From Gibbula magus (Eukaryota > Mollusca > Gastropoda > Trochida > Trochidae), in assembly GCA_936450465.1 (NCBI GenBank), contig OW388289.1, forward strand, positions 67,206,420 to 67,270,419: a stretch of 64,000 nucleotides of DNA. The letters are read 5' to 3'. The position numbers and the translations under genes are program-made. This document shows positions 57,101 through 61,600 of the stretch, in pieces. The notes below the pieces were generated by a model, which ran no database searches, was not told the DNA's origin, and saw nothing but the letters and a program-made list of their open reading frames with translations. Numbering within the stretch: position 1 is the stretch's first letter; every line of letters starts with the position of its first letter.

Positions 57101-58371
57101 ATATTTTATTTACTTCTGACGCCACTGTTACAAGTCTGCCCAGTAAAGTATTTTTATTGATTCTAAAGGAAATTCTGTTTCACTTTTGAAAATAGTGCAT
57201 GTCTGGCCACAATATCAATTACAATATAAACAAAATATGTAATGAGTTGAATTGGTGGAAGTGTGTACTCCACAAATTAATCCACACATGGCTACACCTA
57301 TCACAGGTATTCAGTATAAAATTCAAGAGATGTAATGATTGAATGTGAAAAAAAACATAACAAAGTTAGATAATAAGAAATTACATATTATAACTTAGAA
57401 GTATTTACATTGAATTATTGTGGGTTGACAAGTTTTTACATTTAGGAAGATATTATCAAATCTGTTGATGGTAAAAGTTGATAGAATGATAATTAGTGGC
57501 CGAAAATTGTGACAAATTACTTAAAATTTACAAACATCATAACAACCACAATAGTTATTCATCTTCTATTCGGCCAATGCTTTTTATAACGAGTAGCACT
57601 GCACTGCAGTAATGCGAAATTATAAATGATATGCTGGACTACAATCACAAAAGTCTTTCTTCTAGGTTCAAACAGAAATGAATTATATTGATGGAAAACT
57701 GCAAACACAGTAAGACCAATGACGTACGTATGATGTACATTACTTTGATATGATAAGACGACCAACGGAAATAAGGGACATCGCAGATAACATGAGTTTT
57801 GGAGTCAACTTACTATTCCATCAACGTTACAGCCAGGGTTCGGAGATCGGTCCAATGATGAATTGCTGATTTGATGTTTACTAAAGATCTCCGTCGCTGG
57901 ACATTTTTCTTCGCTTGCGTTCTTTGTTTGTCACGTGATGCGCAAAACATGGGAATTCCCTGCCATGACGCGGTAACAGTAGCGCGCGTCAATCGAATAG
58001 GGTAGGTCTCTTTGCCCACGAATTTAATATACTTTCCGTGTTTCAATATTTATTTGGTAAGTATCGGCATGTACAGGAAATATTTTTCTATCAAGTGATG
58101 GGTTTATTTTATATTGAAGGAAATAGACATCACGTACGAACTCTAACTCCCGGAGTGTCCCTTTAAATCATTTTATGCCCCGAACATTAAGTGCAAGAGT
58201 GGACCATGGGTTAGATATTGTTTCAACATTTATGCTATTCTAGTCTCGTGATCTGGACAGACTGGAAGGCTTGGGCCACTATAGAAATGTGTCATTACAA
58301 CGGAGGGAATCGTACCGAGTTGATCAATACCAACATCAATTGGCCAAACGACGTCACGCTGGACGAGAGAA
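16541..58371 (+). CDS. LDL-receptor class B (YWTD) protein, 5' part of gene
   Basis: This is a gene model of four exons joined with matching phases: 16,541-16,619 (ends phase 1), 48,814-49,056 (1/1), 49,679-49,853 (1/2) and 58,244-58,371 (2/1). The product opens with a signal peptide (hydrophobic core [10 protein letters not shown], likely cleavage after ASA). It continues with YWTD-type beta-propeller repeats marked by MYWSD, LFYTD and VIWTD, each followed by a typical I-x-x-A-x-LDG or R-V-S-I strand. N-glycosylation sequons NSS, NVT, NST and NRT fit an extracellular domain. LRP4/5/6, LDL-receptor and nidogen-type proteins share this fold, and the window is too short to say which. No stop or frameshift is visible, unlike in the nearby transposon genes. 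Introns of 32 kb and 8.4 kb are packed with mobile elements. Exon 4 ends in a donor (GAA|GTAAGA), so the gene continues beyond 64,000. Confidence 0.75.
16805..16850. repeat. Short hairpin element, copy 1
   Basis: ATTGAAAAGGAG and CTCCTTTTCAAT form inverted ends around a T-rich loop. A longer relative in inverted orientation is at 40,996-41,053 and shares the ACAGTCTCCTTTTCAATAT side. It looks like a very small MITE. Confidence 0.6.
16880..17215. repeat. Left arm of a dispersed inverted pair
   Basis: About 330 bp that recurs inverted at about 20,455-20,870. Shared blocks include the CATATTTGGAA region, the GCAATGTTTCAAAT region, GGAGTTGCAAAGTCAG, and ACAAGTCCAACCATGCAAA. It is probably two copies, or the two ends, of a non-autonomous element. 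The two short open frames within it are not genes. Confidence 0.65.
17300..20440. other. AT-rich intron DNA without recognised features
   Basis: This stretch lies between the two inverted repeat arms. No conserved protein or structured RNA is recognisable. If the arms are termini of one element, this would be its interior, but no transposase is visible. Confidence 0.5.
20455..20870. repeat. Right arm of a dispersed inverted pair
   Basis: Inverted, diverged partner of 16,880-17,215 (see the CCAAATATGGTCAAT, GAAACATTGCATTCGCAAC, GACTTTGCAACTCCTCG and TTTGCATGGTTGGACTTGTC blocks). It stops about 100 bp short of where the truncated gypsy reverse transcriptase begins. Confidence 0.65.
20968..21300 (-). 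pseudogene. Reverse transcriptase N-terminal fragment
   Basis: The 110-codon open frame includes [33 protein letters not shown] and [12 protein letters not shown]. These are the conserved opening of Ty3/gypsy RT (finger region, with the motif leading to the RLVxDYRxLN strand). After FRV the match decays and a stop follows, so the catalytic palm (xxDD) and RNase H are absent. It directly follows the integrase frame, which it overlaps by 13 bases. The position after integrase is what makes the element unusual. Confidence 0.8.
21288..22133 (-). pseudogene. Integrase catalytic core and C-terminal domain
   Basis: A 281-codon frame with [43 protein letters not shown] and [16 protein letters not shown]. 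The second catalytic Asp (residue 60) and the Glu (residue 96) are 35 residues apart, the DX35E spacing of retroviral-type integrases. The first Asp lies at the end of the preceding frame (VLID), from which this one is separated by a frameshift near 22,120-22,130. The region after [13 protein letters not shown] ([28 protein letters not shown] type) is the usual gypsy integrase tail. It inserts the cDNA copy into chromosomes. This copy cannot be expressed in frame without a shift. Confidence 0.85.
22093..23925 (-). pseudogene. Gag-protease-integrase zinc domain, SCAN-like Gag
   Basis: A 610-codon open frame. Residues 1-65 continue a capsid-like fold ([16 protein letters not shown]). Residues 66-150 ([41 protein letters not shown]) read like a SCAN domain, which is known to derive from Gmr1-like Gag. 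A CCHC knuckle is at C215-C218-H223-C228. The retropepsin active site is DTG at 277-279 ([11 protein letters not shown]), with a flap-like [18 protein letters not shown] further on. An H2C2 domain follows (H528, H535, C565, C568), then the first integrase Asp (VLID, 599). The upstream Gag continues in the same frame beyond a TAG at about 23,932, so the true N-terminus is further upstream. This is one long broken polyprotein. Confidence 0.85.
24009..24416 (-). pseudogene. Gag N-terminus with expanded (GA)n / ER repeat
   Basis: It opens MADSEK from 24,398 (an in-frame ATG also lies at 24,416). It carries a SAP-like helix pair ([30 protein letters not shown]), then a run of about 40 alternating Glu-Arg codons made by a (CT)n tract on the + strand (about 24,033-24,180). 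The tract shifts the frame relative to the downstream Gag. The correct frame after it ([15 protein letters not shown]) runs to a TAG at about 23,932 just before the main Gag frame. Microsatellite expansion inside the gene probably disabled it. Confidence 0.75.
24502..24520 (-). promoter_or_regulatory. Primer binding site, tRNA-Pro type
   Basis: The minus strand reads TGGGGGCTCGTTCCGGGAT, which is the classical tRNA-Pro primer site with one extra T. It lies three bases inside a likely LTR end (TTTCA at 24,524-24,528) and about 100 bases before the first Gag ATG. A proline tRNA primer for minus-strand cDNA synthesis is inferred. Confidence 0.75.
24524..24720 (-). repeat. Partial 5' LTR
   Basis: The element side ends in CA (minus strand) three bases before the primer site. 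The outer end is not clear, and LINE-like sequence begins at about 24,719, so the LTR may be short or truncated. It holds an AATAAA on the minus strand near 24,630. No second LTR exists for comparison. Confidence 0.5.
24719..24880 (+). pseudogene. LINE reverse-transcriptase thumb fragment
   Basis: [20 protein letters not shown], a frameshift and stops, then [13 protein letters not shown]. This matches the region after the RT palm in many non-LTR elements (LE-x-V-x-x-Y-x-YLGI, followed by L-x-L-F-D-x-x-I-x-P-x). Only about 160 bp remain. Confidence 0.55.
25251..25353. repeat. Imperfect hairpin, arms about 43 bp
   Basis: CGAGGGTAATATACGGTCTC and CTGTACCAGTG pair with CACTGGTAC and GAGACCGTATTACCCGAG across a short loop centred near 25,302. 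It is likely a small fold-back element. Confidence 0.7.
25440..28050. other. Intron DNA without a recognisable gene
   Basis: Only short unsupported frames and a (GT)n microsatellite (about 27,160-27,191). Several CCAATCA/AGCCAATCA motifs lie around 26,285-26,325 and 26,591, but I see no linked exon. Confidence 0.5.
28054..29262 (+). repeat. About 435-bp tandem repeat with clustered AGGTCA motifs
   Basis: Roughly 2.8 units; the landmark GATATGTTCACATTCAA occurs at about 28,058, 28,493 and 28,932. Each unit carries clusters of AGGTCA half-sites, often as AGGTCAAAGGTCAAGGTCA (a DR1 plus an abutting repeat), and TGACCTTGAA on the other strand. These half-sites match the core recognised by nuclear receptors, but the array is a repeat and function is not shown. 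Confidence 0.8.
29372..29645. repeat. Tandem repeat, TAATCTAGACGAGGTGAGTGACA units
   Basis: Four imperfect units, each beginning GTAATCTAGACGAGGTGA (or GTAGTCTAGACGAGGTGA), at about 29,375, 29,460, 29,520 and 29,600, with internal short GAGTGACA/CAAGTCACTTA repeats. It directly precedes the DIRS fragments. Confidence 0.75.
29745..30435 (-). pseudogene. DIRS element: Gag C-terminus and start of RT
   Basis: A 166-codon minus-strand frame (30,435-29,935) includes [36 protein letters not shown] and a basic GQGHGQGQ / [16 protein letters not shown] tail, as in DIRS-type Gag proteins. Below 29,935 another frame gives the start of a DIRS reverse transcriptase (VGDRLQSF type) before the similarity ends near 29,745. 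A 50-bp block (GAGACGCTTAA...GGCAAGACGAGGGAGGCT) occurs both at 29,763 and 30,441, where the two DIRS pieces are joined. The copy is rearranged: RT/RNase H lies upstream of Gag in transcription order. Confidence 0.65.
30440..30930 (-). pseudogene. DIRS element: RT end and RNase H fragment
   Basis: On the minus strand one frame has [39 protein letters not shown] and GLWSQAEA. After a frameshift near 30,655 another has [14 protein letters not shown] and [25 protein letters not shown]-x-x-GWG, HIN-x-LEL-x-AV and DN-x-T-x-x-Y-I-x-KQGG are the RT tail and RNase H landmarks of DIRS-group tyrosine-recombinase retroelements. The in-frame stop and the shift show that it is dead. It ends at about 30,930, where a LINE in the other direction begins. 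Confidence 0.75.
31119..32192 (+). pseudogene. LINE ORF2: endonuclease end and linker
   Basis: A 357-codon frame. Near its start [10 protein letters not shown] and [12 protein letters not shown] are the last motifs of the APE-type endonuclease (SDH with the catalytic His). The remaining 250 residues are the charged linker ([33 protein letters not shown]) leading to [14 protein letters not shown] and [12 protein letters not shown], the first RT block. The endonuclease part upstream (about 30,915-31,118) is in the same frame across a TGA. It ends at a TAA inside the RT motif NYRPVSN. Confidence 0.8.
32205..32930 (+). pseudogene. LINE ORF2: reverse transcriptase core
   Basis: A 241-codon frame in phase with the preceding one across a single TAA. 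RT motifs in order: [32 protein letters not shown] (first Asp), [17 protein letters not shown] and [10 protein letters not shown] (YADD catalytic pair), then [12 protein letters not shown] and KNLGVYLD. It copies element RNA at the nicked target. All the catalytic residues are present, but the frame is lost at about 32,925. Confidence 0.85.
32893..33504 (+). pseudogene. LINE ORF2: C-terminal region
   Basis: It continues the RT frame after a frameshift near 32,925: [60 protein letters not shown] and [15 protein letters not shown]. This block order is highly typical of L2/CR1-like ORF2 ends. The stop at 33,502-33,504 is the natural end, and the short 3' UTR and TTA tail follow. Confidence 0.85.
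33575..33790 (-). pseudogene. DIRS Gag middle fragment
   Basis: The minus strand reads [19 protein letters not shown] and [18 protein letters not shown], an acidic, proline-rich stretch. It lies between the LINE and the inverted tRNA-like repeat, and collinear with the Gag N-terminus at 34,549-34,740. Assignment is by position and composition. A stop after the [13 protein letters not shown] region is present. Confidence 0.4.
33797..34566 (-). repeat. Unclassified 0.75-kb repeat with tRNA-Leu-like core, copy 2
   Basis: Inverted partner of 14,838-15,590. The same terminal hairpin, tRNA-like core and GGTCTTACTT repeats are present with only scattered differences. It splits DIRS Gag sequence (N-terminal part at 34,549-34,740, middle part at 33,575-33,790), so it inserted after the DIRS element, and its ends are therefore real boundaries. 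Confidence 0.7.
34087..34152 (-). pseudogene. tRNA-Leu-like segment (Pol III boxes)
   Basis: The minus strand reads TAGCCGAGCGGTCTAAGGCG, fitting the A-box consensus better than copy 1, and GGTTCGAATCC as a perfect B-box. The anticodon loop reads TTTAGAG (possible UAG). The T-stem is again imperfect, so a tRNA-derived promoter is favoured over a functional tRNA. Confidence 0.55.
34549..34740 (-). pseudogene. DIRS Gag N-terminal exon
   Basis: The minus strand reads [20 protein letters not shown], then [19 protein letters not shown], the cysteine-rich opening typical of DIRS-type Gag. A splice-acceptor-like TTTCAG directly precedes the CysPro-rich part near 34,735, so the 5' leader may be spliced. 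The frame is broken where the 0.75-kb repeat begins at 34,566. Confidence 0.6.
34900..36290. other. Intron DNA without a recognisable gene
   Basis: The first few hundred bases may be the 5' leader of the DIRS element (minus strand). Nothing else could be assigned. Confidence 0.45.
36292..36418 (+). pseudogene. LINE ORF C-terminus, left piece (split by insertion)
   Basis: The + strand reads [20 protein letters not shown], then [26 protein letters not shown] followed by C-x2-C and E-x-ED-E is the C-terminal region of many non-LTR retrotransposon ORFs. The reading is cut at AGCTCC (36,413-36,418) and resumes in the same frame after the second AGCTCC at 43,534-43,539. Confidence 0.7.
36484..38660 (+). 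repeat. Left subterminal array, about 188-bp unit x12
   Basis: Units start at GCCCTGAATTGTAATAAA (about 36,485, 36,673, 36,860, 37,049 and so on to about 38,550). Each unit holds a second, inverted-looking TTTATTACAATTTGAGGC just before the next start, so every junction can fold. Units differ by only a few bases. The array is noncoding and stop-rich. Confidence 0.9.
38660..41900. other. Interior of the 7.1-kb element, no gene recognised
   Basis: AT-rich single-copy DNA. It contains a second copy of the short hairpin element (40,996-41,053) and a (GATTT)n run at about 40,292. Frames near 41,169-41,436 match nothing I know. Confidence 0.55.
40996..41053. repeat. Short hairpin element, copy 2
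   Basis: ATTGAAAAGGAG and CTCCTTTTCAAT as inverted ends around about 30 bp. It is the reverse complement of a slightly longer version of 16,805-16,850. Confidence 0.6.
41908..43470 (-). repeat. Right subterminal array, about 188-bp unit x9
   Basis: The same unit as the left array, reverse-complemented, with units ending at TTTATTACAATTCAGGGC (about 41,970, 42,162, 42,344, 42,530 and so on to 43,470). The innermost units are the most diverged. Confidence 0.9.
43534..43922 (+). pseudogene. LINE ORF C-terminus, right piece, with 3' UTR and tail
   Basis: After the second AGCTCC the frame continues [36 protein letters not shown] and KRRGILYS, then a stop at 43,737-43,739. The zinc-knuckle-like motif (C-x2-C on the left piece, H-x4-C here) is completed across the insertion. 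An AT-rich 3' UTR and a (TTGA)n tail (about 43,896-43,921) follow, as in non-LTR elements. No frame lesion is seen in this short part. Confidence 0.75.
44354..45191. mobile_element. TTAA-flanked MITE with 18-bp TIRs
   Basis: Perfect inverted ends AGAGCCATCACGGATGTT (44,354-44,371 and 45,174-45,191) with TTAA immediately outside both (44,350-44,353 and 45,192-45,195). TTAA duplication with an RRGN-type terminus fits a non-autonomous Kolobok-type element; piggyBac also duplicates TTAA but has different ends. The interior is noncoding. Confidence 0.8.
45633..45781 (+). pseudogene. LINE ORF C-terminal fragment
   Basis: [18 protein letters not shown], then after a small frameshift [20 protein letters not shown] and [11 protein letters not shown] followed by a stop. 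This is the same IETGRY ... C-x2-C-x9-H-x4-C layout as the LINE at 36,292/43,534 but a different family member. Confidence 0.65.
46374..47890 (+). repeat. Minisatellite, 52-66-bp units, about 25 copies
   Basis: Every unit starts with GGGGTCGATTCCTAGATTGTGA followed by a variable 30-45-bp part (AGGCTTCTCAAATAGT..., GGAGCTTTCAACTCG..., AGGGTTTTGATATTTCATC...). Variant blocks recur in the same order at about 46,681-47,100 and 47,289-47,700, so a higher-order unit of roughly 600 bp was duplicated. The open frame 46,453-46,836 (repeated GRFLDCEG) is a by-product of the repeat. Confidence 0.9.
47886..48115 (+). repeat. Second minisatellite, about 56-bp units x4
   Basis: Units contain AGGTGCTCC and GAGACAATTGAGGACAGG at about 47,909, 47,961, 48,011 and 48,061, alternating between two variants. 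It abuts the preceding minisatellite. Confidence 0.8.
48814..49056 (+). CDS. Exon 2 of YWTD protein
   Basis: The acceptor TTTTTTGCAG precedes 48,814 and the donor ACAG|GTGACG follows 49,056. It encodes [60 protein letters not shown] and [10 protein letters not shown], a first blade with the YWTD variant YWSD and an I-x-x-A-x-LDG strand. Phase 1 at both ends. Confidence 0.8.
49679..49853 (+). CDS. Exon 3 of YWTD protein
   Basis: Acceptor GTTTTCAG|AT and donor ACG|GTAGTT. It encodes [40 protein letters not shown] and [16 protein letters not shown], the second blade with YTD and the conserved PRGI-x-V. It starts in phase 1 and ends in phase 2. Confidence 0.85.
50230..50247 (+). repeat. Left terminal inverted repeat of the Kolobok element
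   Basis: AGGGACACTCCGGGAGTT directly after TTAA. It matches the reverse complement of the right end exactly. Confidence 0.9.
52056..52301 (+). pseudogene. P2X7-type domain exon 4 (cysteine cluster)
   Basis: 82 codons, phase 0 at both ends (TTTACAG|GAG and CGA|GTAAGC). An acidic/helical start ([20 protein letters not shown]) leads into [20 protein letters not shown], the metal-binding half of the domain. Confidence 0.8.
52514..52792 (+). pseudogene. P2X7-type domain final exon, with premature TGA
   Basis: It begins [20 protein letters not shown] and continues past the TGA at 52,654-52,656 in the same frame with [17 protein letters not shown] to a stop at 52,790. The intact frame beyond the stop suggests a recent single-base change. 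Confidence 0.8.
52868..56862 (-). pseudogene. Kolobok-type DDE transposase, multi-exon, with lesions
   Basis: Minus-strand exons in order: 56,862-56,755; 56,615-56,518; 56,484-56,377; 55,898-55,656; 55,078-55,013; 54,839-54,732; 54,454-54,267; 53,912-53,844; 53,398-53,303; 53,069-52,868. Key parts are [19 protein letters not shown] (first Asp), [16 protein letters not shown] (second Asp), [87 protein letters not shown] (Glu), NKDGSKR, and [20 protein letters not shown]. This is the DDE family that recognises TTAA. Lesions: a shift near 56,405, a phase mismatch between the 55,656 and 55,078 exons, and a TAA in 53,303-53,398. An upstream exon near 57,813-58,046 is possible but unidentified, and I saw no THAP domain. 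Confidence 0.8.
55656..55898 (-). pseudogene. Transposase exon with first and second catalytic Asp
   Basis: It starts after ATATTCACAG and ends at a donor (GTAAGT on the minus strand). It encodes [51 protein letters not shown] and [10 protein letters not shown]. The open frame without stops here makes it the best-preserved part of the transposase. Confidence 0.85.
58145..58162 (-). repeat. Right terminal inverted repeat of the Kolobok element
   Basis: AACTCCCGGAGTGTCCCT followed by TTAA. It is the exact reverse complement of the left end. Confidence 0.9.
58244..58371 (+). CDS. Exon 4 of YWTD protein
   Basis: The acceptor TTCTAG precedes 58,244 and the donor GAA|GTAAGA follows 58,371. It encodes [40 protein letters not shown] and ER, a third blade with WTD and the conserved W-P-x-D-x-x-LD. 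It joins exon 3 in phase 2 across the Kolobok-bearing intron. The gene continues beyond the window. Confidence 0.85.
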
Positions 58372-58674
58372 GTAAGAATAATAAAGTAACTATTTGAGGC
58401 ACATGATCTTGTGCCTATATTATATACATGTTCATTCCATTTGCTCACTTTCTCTGTGTTGACGTTTTACATAAATCTTGGTATTTATTGATATTTGTCA
58501 CGAAAATAAAAATCGATTTTCCGGATGTGGTTACAACCGTTCATGATATATATCTGAATCTGTATTGACCAACTAGTGAAGTGGTGCCATTTGATATTTT
58601 CAAAGTTACAACTGTGCTTTTCCTTTCATGTAAATGATCGAAAGCTTGGCCCAGATGTTCTGACTCTCCTTAGC

Positions 58675-61600
58675 GGTAAGCCAGTTACCACCCAGTGTTA
58701 ATGTAGGACAGTGATGACTGTCTTACCGATAAGACATCAACAACCCCGTGTTAATGTAGGACAGTGATGACTGTCTTAGTGATAAGCCAGTTACAACCCT
58801 GTGTTAATGTAGGACAGTGATGACTGTCTTAGCGATAAGACAGCGACAACCCCATTTAATTGTAGGGCAGTGTTGACTGTCTTAGTGATAAGACAGCGAC
58901 AACCCCATGTAATTGTAGGGCAGTGATGGCTCTCTTAGCGATAAGACAGCGACATCCCCATGTAATTGTAGGGCAGTGATGACTGTCTTAGCGATAAGAC
59001 ATCAACAACCCCATGTTAATGTATGACAGTGATGACTATCTTAGCGATAAGACAGTTACAACCCCATGTTAATGTAGGTCAGTGATGACTGTCTTAGCGA
59101 TAAGACAGCGACAACCCCATGTAATTGTAGGGCAGTTATGACTGTCTTAGCGATAAGACAGCAACAACTCCATGTTAATGTAGGACAGTGATGACTGTCT
59201 TAGTGATAAGACAGCGACAAACCCATGTAATTGTAGGGCAGTTATGACTGTCTTAGCGATAAGACAGCGACAACCCCATGTTATTGTAGGGCAGTGATGA
59301 CTGTCTTAGTGATACGAAATTGACAACACCATGTTAATGTAGGGCGGTGATGACTGTCTTAGCGATAAGACAGTGACAACCCCATGTTAATGTAGGCGGC
59401 GATGACTGTCTAATCGATAAGAGAGTGACAACCCCATGCTAATGAAGGGCAGTGATGGTTGTCTTGGCGATGAGACAGCGACAACCCAATGTTAATGTAG
59501 GACAGCGATGACTATCTTAGCGATGAGAAAGCGACAACTCCATGTTAATGTAGGACAGCGATGACCATCTTAGCGATAAGACAGCAACAACCCCATGTTA
59601 ATGTAGGGCAGTGATGACTGTCTTAGCGATAAGACAGCGACTACTCCATGTAATTGTAGGGCAGTGATGACTGTCTTAGTGATAAGAAATTGACAACCCC
59701 ATGTTAATGTAGGGCGGTGATGACTGTCTTAGCGATAAGACAGTGACAACCCCATGTTAGTGTAGGGCGATGATGACTGTCTTAGCGATAAGACAGTGAC
59801 AACCCCATGTTAATGTAGGGCGGTGATGACTGTCTTAGCGATAAGACAGCGACAACCCCATTTAATTGTAGGGCAGTGTTGACTGTCTTAGTGATAAGAC
59901 AGTGACAACCCCATGTAATTGTAGGGCAGTGATGGCTCTCTTAGCGATAAGACAGCGACATCCCCATGTAATTGTAGGGCAGTGATGACTGTCTTAGCGA
60001 TAAGACATCAACAACCCCATGTTCATGTAGGCGGTGATGACTATCTTAGCGATAGAACAGTTACAACCCCATGCTAATGTAGGTCAGTGATGACTGTCTT
60101 AGCGATAAGACAGCGACAACCCCATGTAATTGTAGGGCAGTTATGACTGTCTTAGCGATAAGACAGCAACAACCCCATGTTAATGTAGGACAGTTATGAC
60201 TGTCTTAGCGATAAGACAGCGACAACCCCATGTTATTGTAGGGCAGTGATGACTGTCTTAGTGATAAGAAATTGACAACACCATGTTAATGTAGGGCGGT
60301 GATGACTGCCTTAGCGATAAGACAGCAACAACCCCATGTTAATGTAGGACAGTGATGACTGTCTTAGCGATAAGACAGCGACAACCCCATGTAATTGTAG
60401 GGCAGTTATGACTGTCTTAGCGATAAGACAGCGACAACCCCATGTTATTGTAGGGCAGTGATGACTGTCTTAGTGATAAGAAATTGACAACACCATGTTA
60501 ATGTAGGGCGGTGATGACTGTCTTAGCGATAAGACAGTGACAACCCCATGTTAATGTAGAGCGGTGATGACTGTCTAATCGATAAGAGAGTGACAACCCC
60601 ATGCTAATGAAGGGCAGTGATGGTTGTCTTGGCGATGAGACAGCGACAACCCAATGTTAATGTAGGACAGCGATGACTATCTTAGCGATGAGAAAGCGAC
60701 AACTCCATGTTCATGTAGGACAGCGATGACTATCTTAGCGATACGACAGCAACAACACCATGTTAATGTAGGGCGGTGATGACTGTTTTAGCGATAAGAC
60801 AGTGACAACCCCATGTTAATGTAGGGCGATGATGACTGTCTTAGCGATAAGACAGTTACAACCCCATGTTAATGTAGGTCAGTGATGACTGTCTTAGCGA
60901 TAAGACAGCGACAACCCCATGTAATTGTAGGGCAGTTATGACTGTCTTAGCGATAAGACAGCAACAACCCCATGTTAATGTAGGACAGTGATGACTGTCT
61001 TAGCGATAAGACAGCGACAACCCCATGTAATTGTAGGGCAGTTATTACTGTTTTAGCGATAAGACAGCGACAACCCCATGTTATTGTAGGGCAGTGATGA
61101 CTGTTTTAGTGATAAGAAATTGACAACACCATGTTAATTTAGGCGGTGATGACTGTCTTAGCGATAAGAGAGTGACAACCCCATGCTAATGAAGGGCAGT
61201 GATGGATGTCTTGGCGATGAGACAGCGACAAACCAATGTTAATGTAGGACAGCGATGACTATCTTAGCGATGAGAAAGCGACAACTCCATGTTAATGTAG
61301 GACAGCGATGACCATCTTAGCGATAAGACAGCAACAACCCCATGTTAATGTAGGGCAGTGATGACTGTCTTAGCGATAAGACAGCGACAGCTCCATGTAA
61401 TTGTAGAGCAGTGATGACTGTCTTAGTGATAAGAAATTGACAACCCCATGTTCATGTAGGGCGGTGATGACTGTCTTAGCGATAAGACAGTGACAACCCC
61501 ATGTTAGTGTAGGGCGATGATGACTGTCTTAGCGATAAGACAGTGACAACCCCATGTTAATGTAGGGCGGTGATGACTGTCTTAGCGATAAGACAGTGAC

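Larger units (their letters stand above)
50230..58162. mobile_element. Kolobok-type DNA transposon with two genes, TTAA TSD
   Basis: Perfect 18-bp inverted ends AGGGACACTCCGGGAGTT at 50,230-50,247 and 58,145-58,162, each flanked outside by TTAA (50,226-50,229 and 58,163-58,166). Within it a DDE transposase is on the minus strand (52,868-56,862 or further) and a P2X7-type zinc-domain gene on the + strand (50,433-52,792), their stops only about 75 bp apart. TTAA duplication, RRGN ends and the GDGR-x-DSPG transposase point to the Kolobok superfamily. It sits inside intron 3 of the YWTD gene. Lesions in both genes suggest that this copy can no longer move itself. Confidence 0.85.

Noticed and set aside
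57813..58046. 77-codon minus-strand frame as first transposase exon or THAP domain
   Set aside because: The expected C2CH THAP residues are absent. It may be leader sequence, but I cannot support it as coding.
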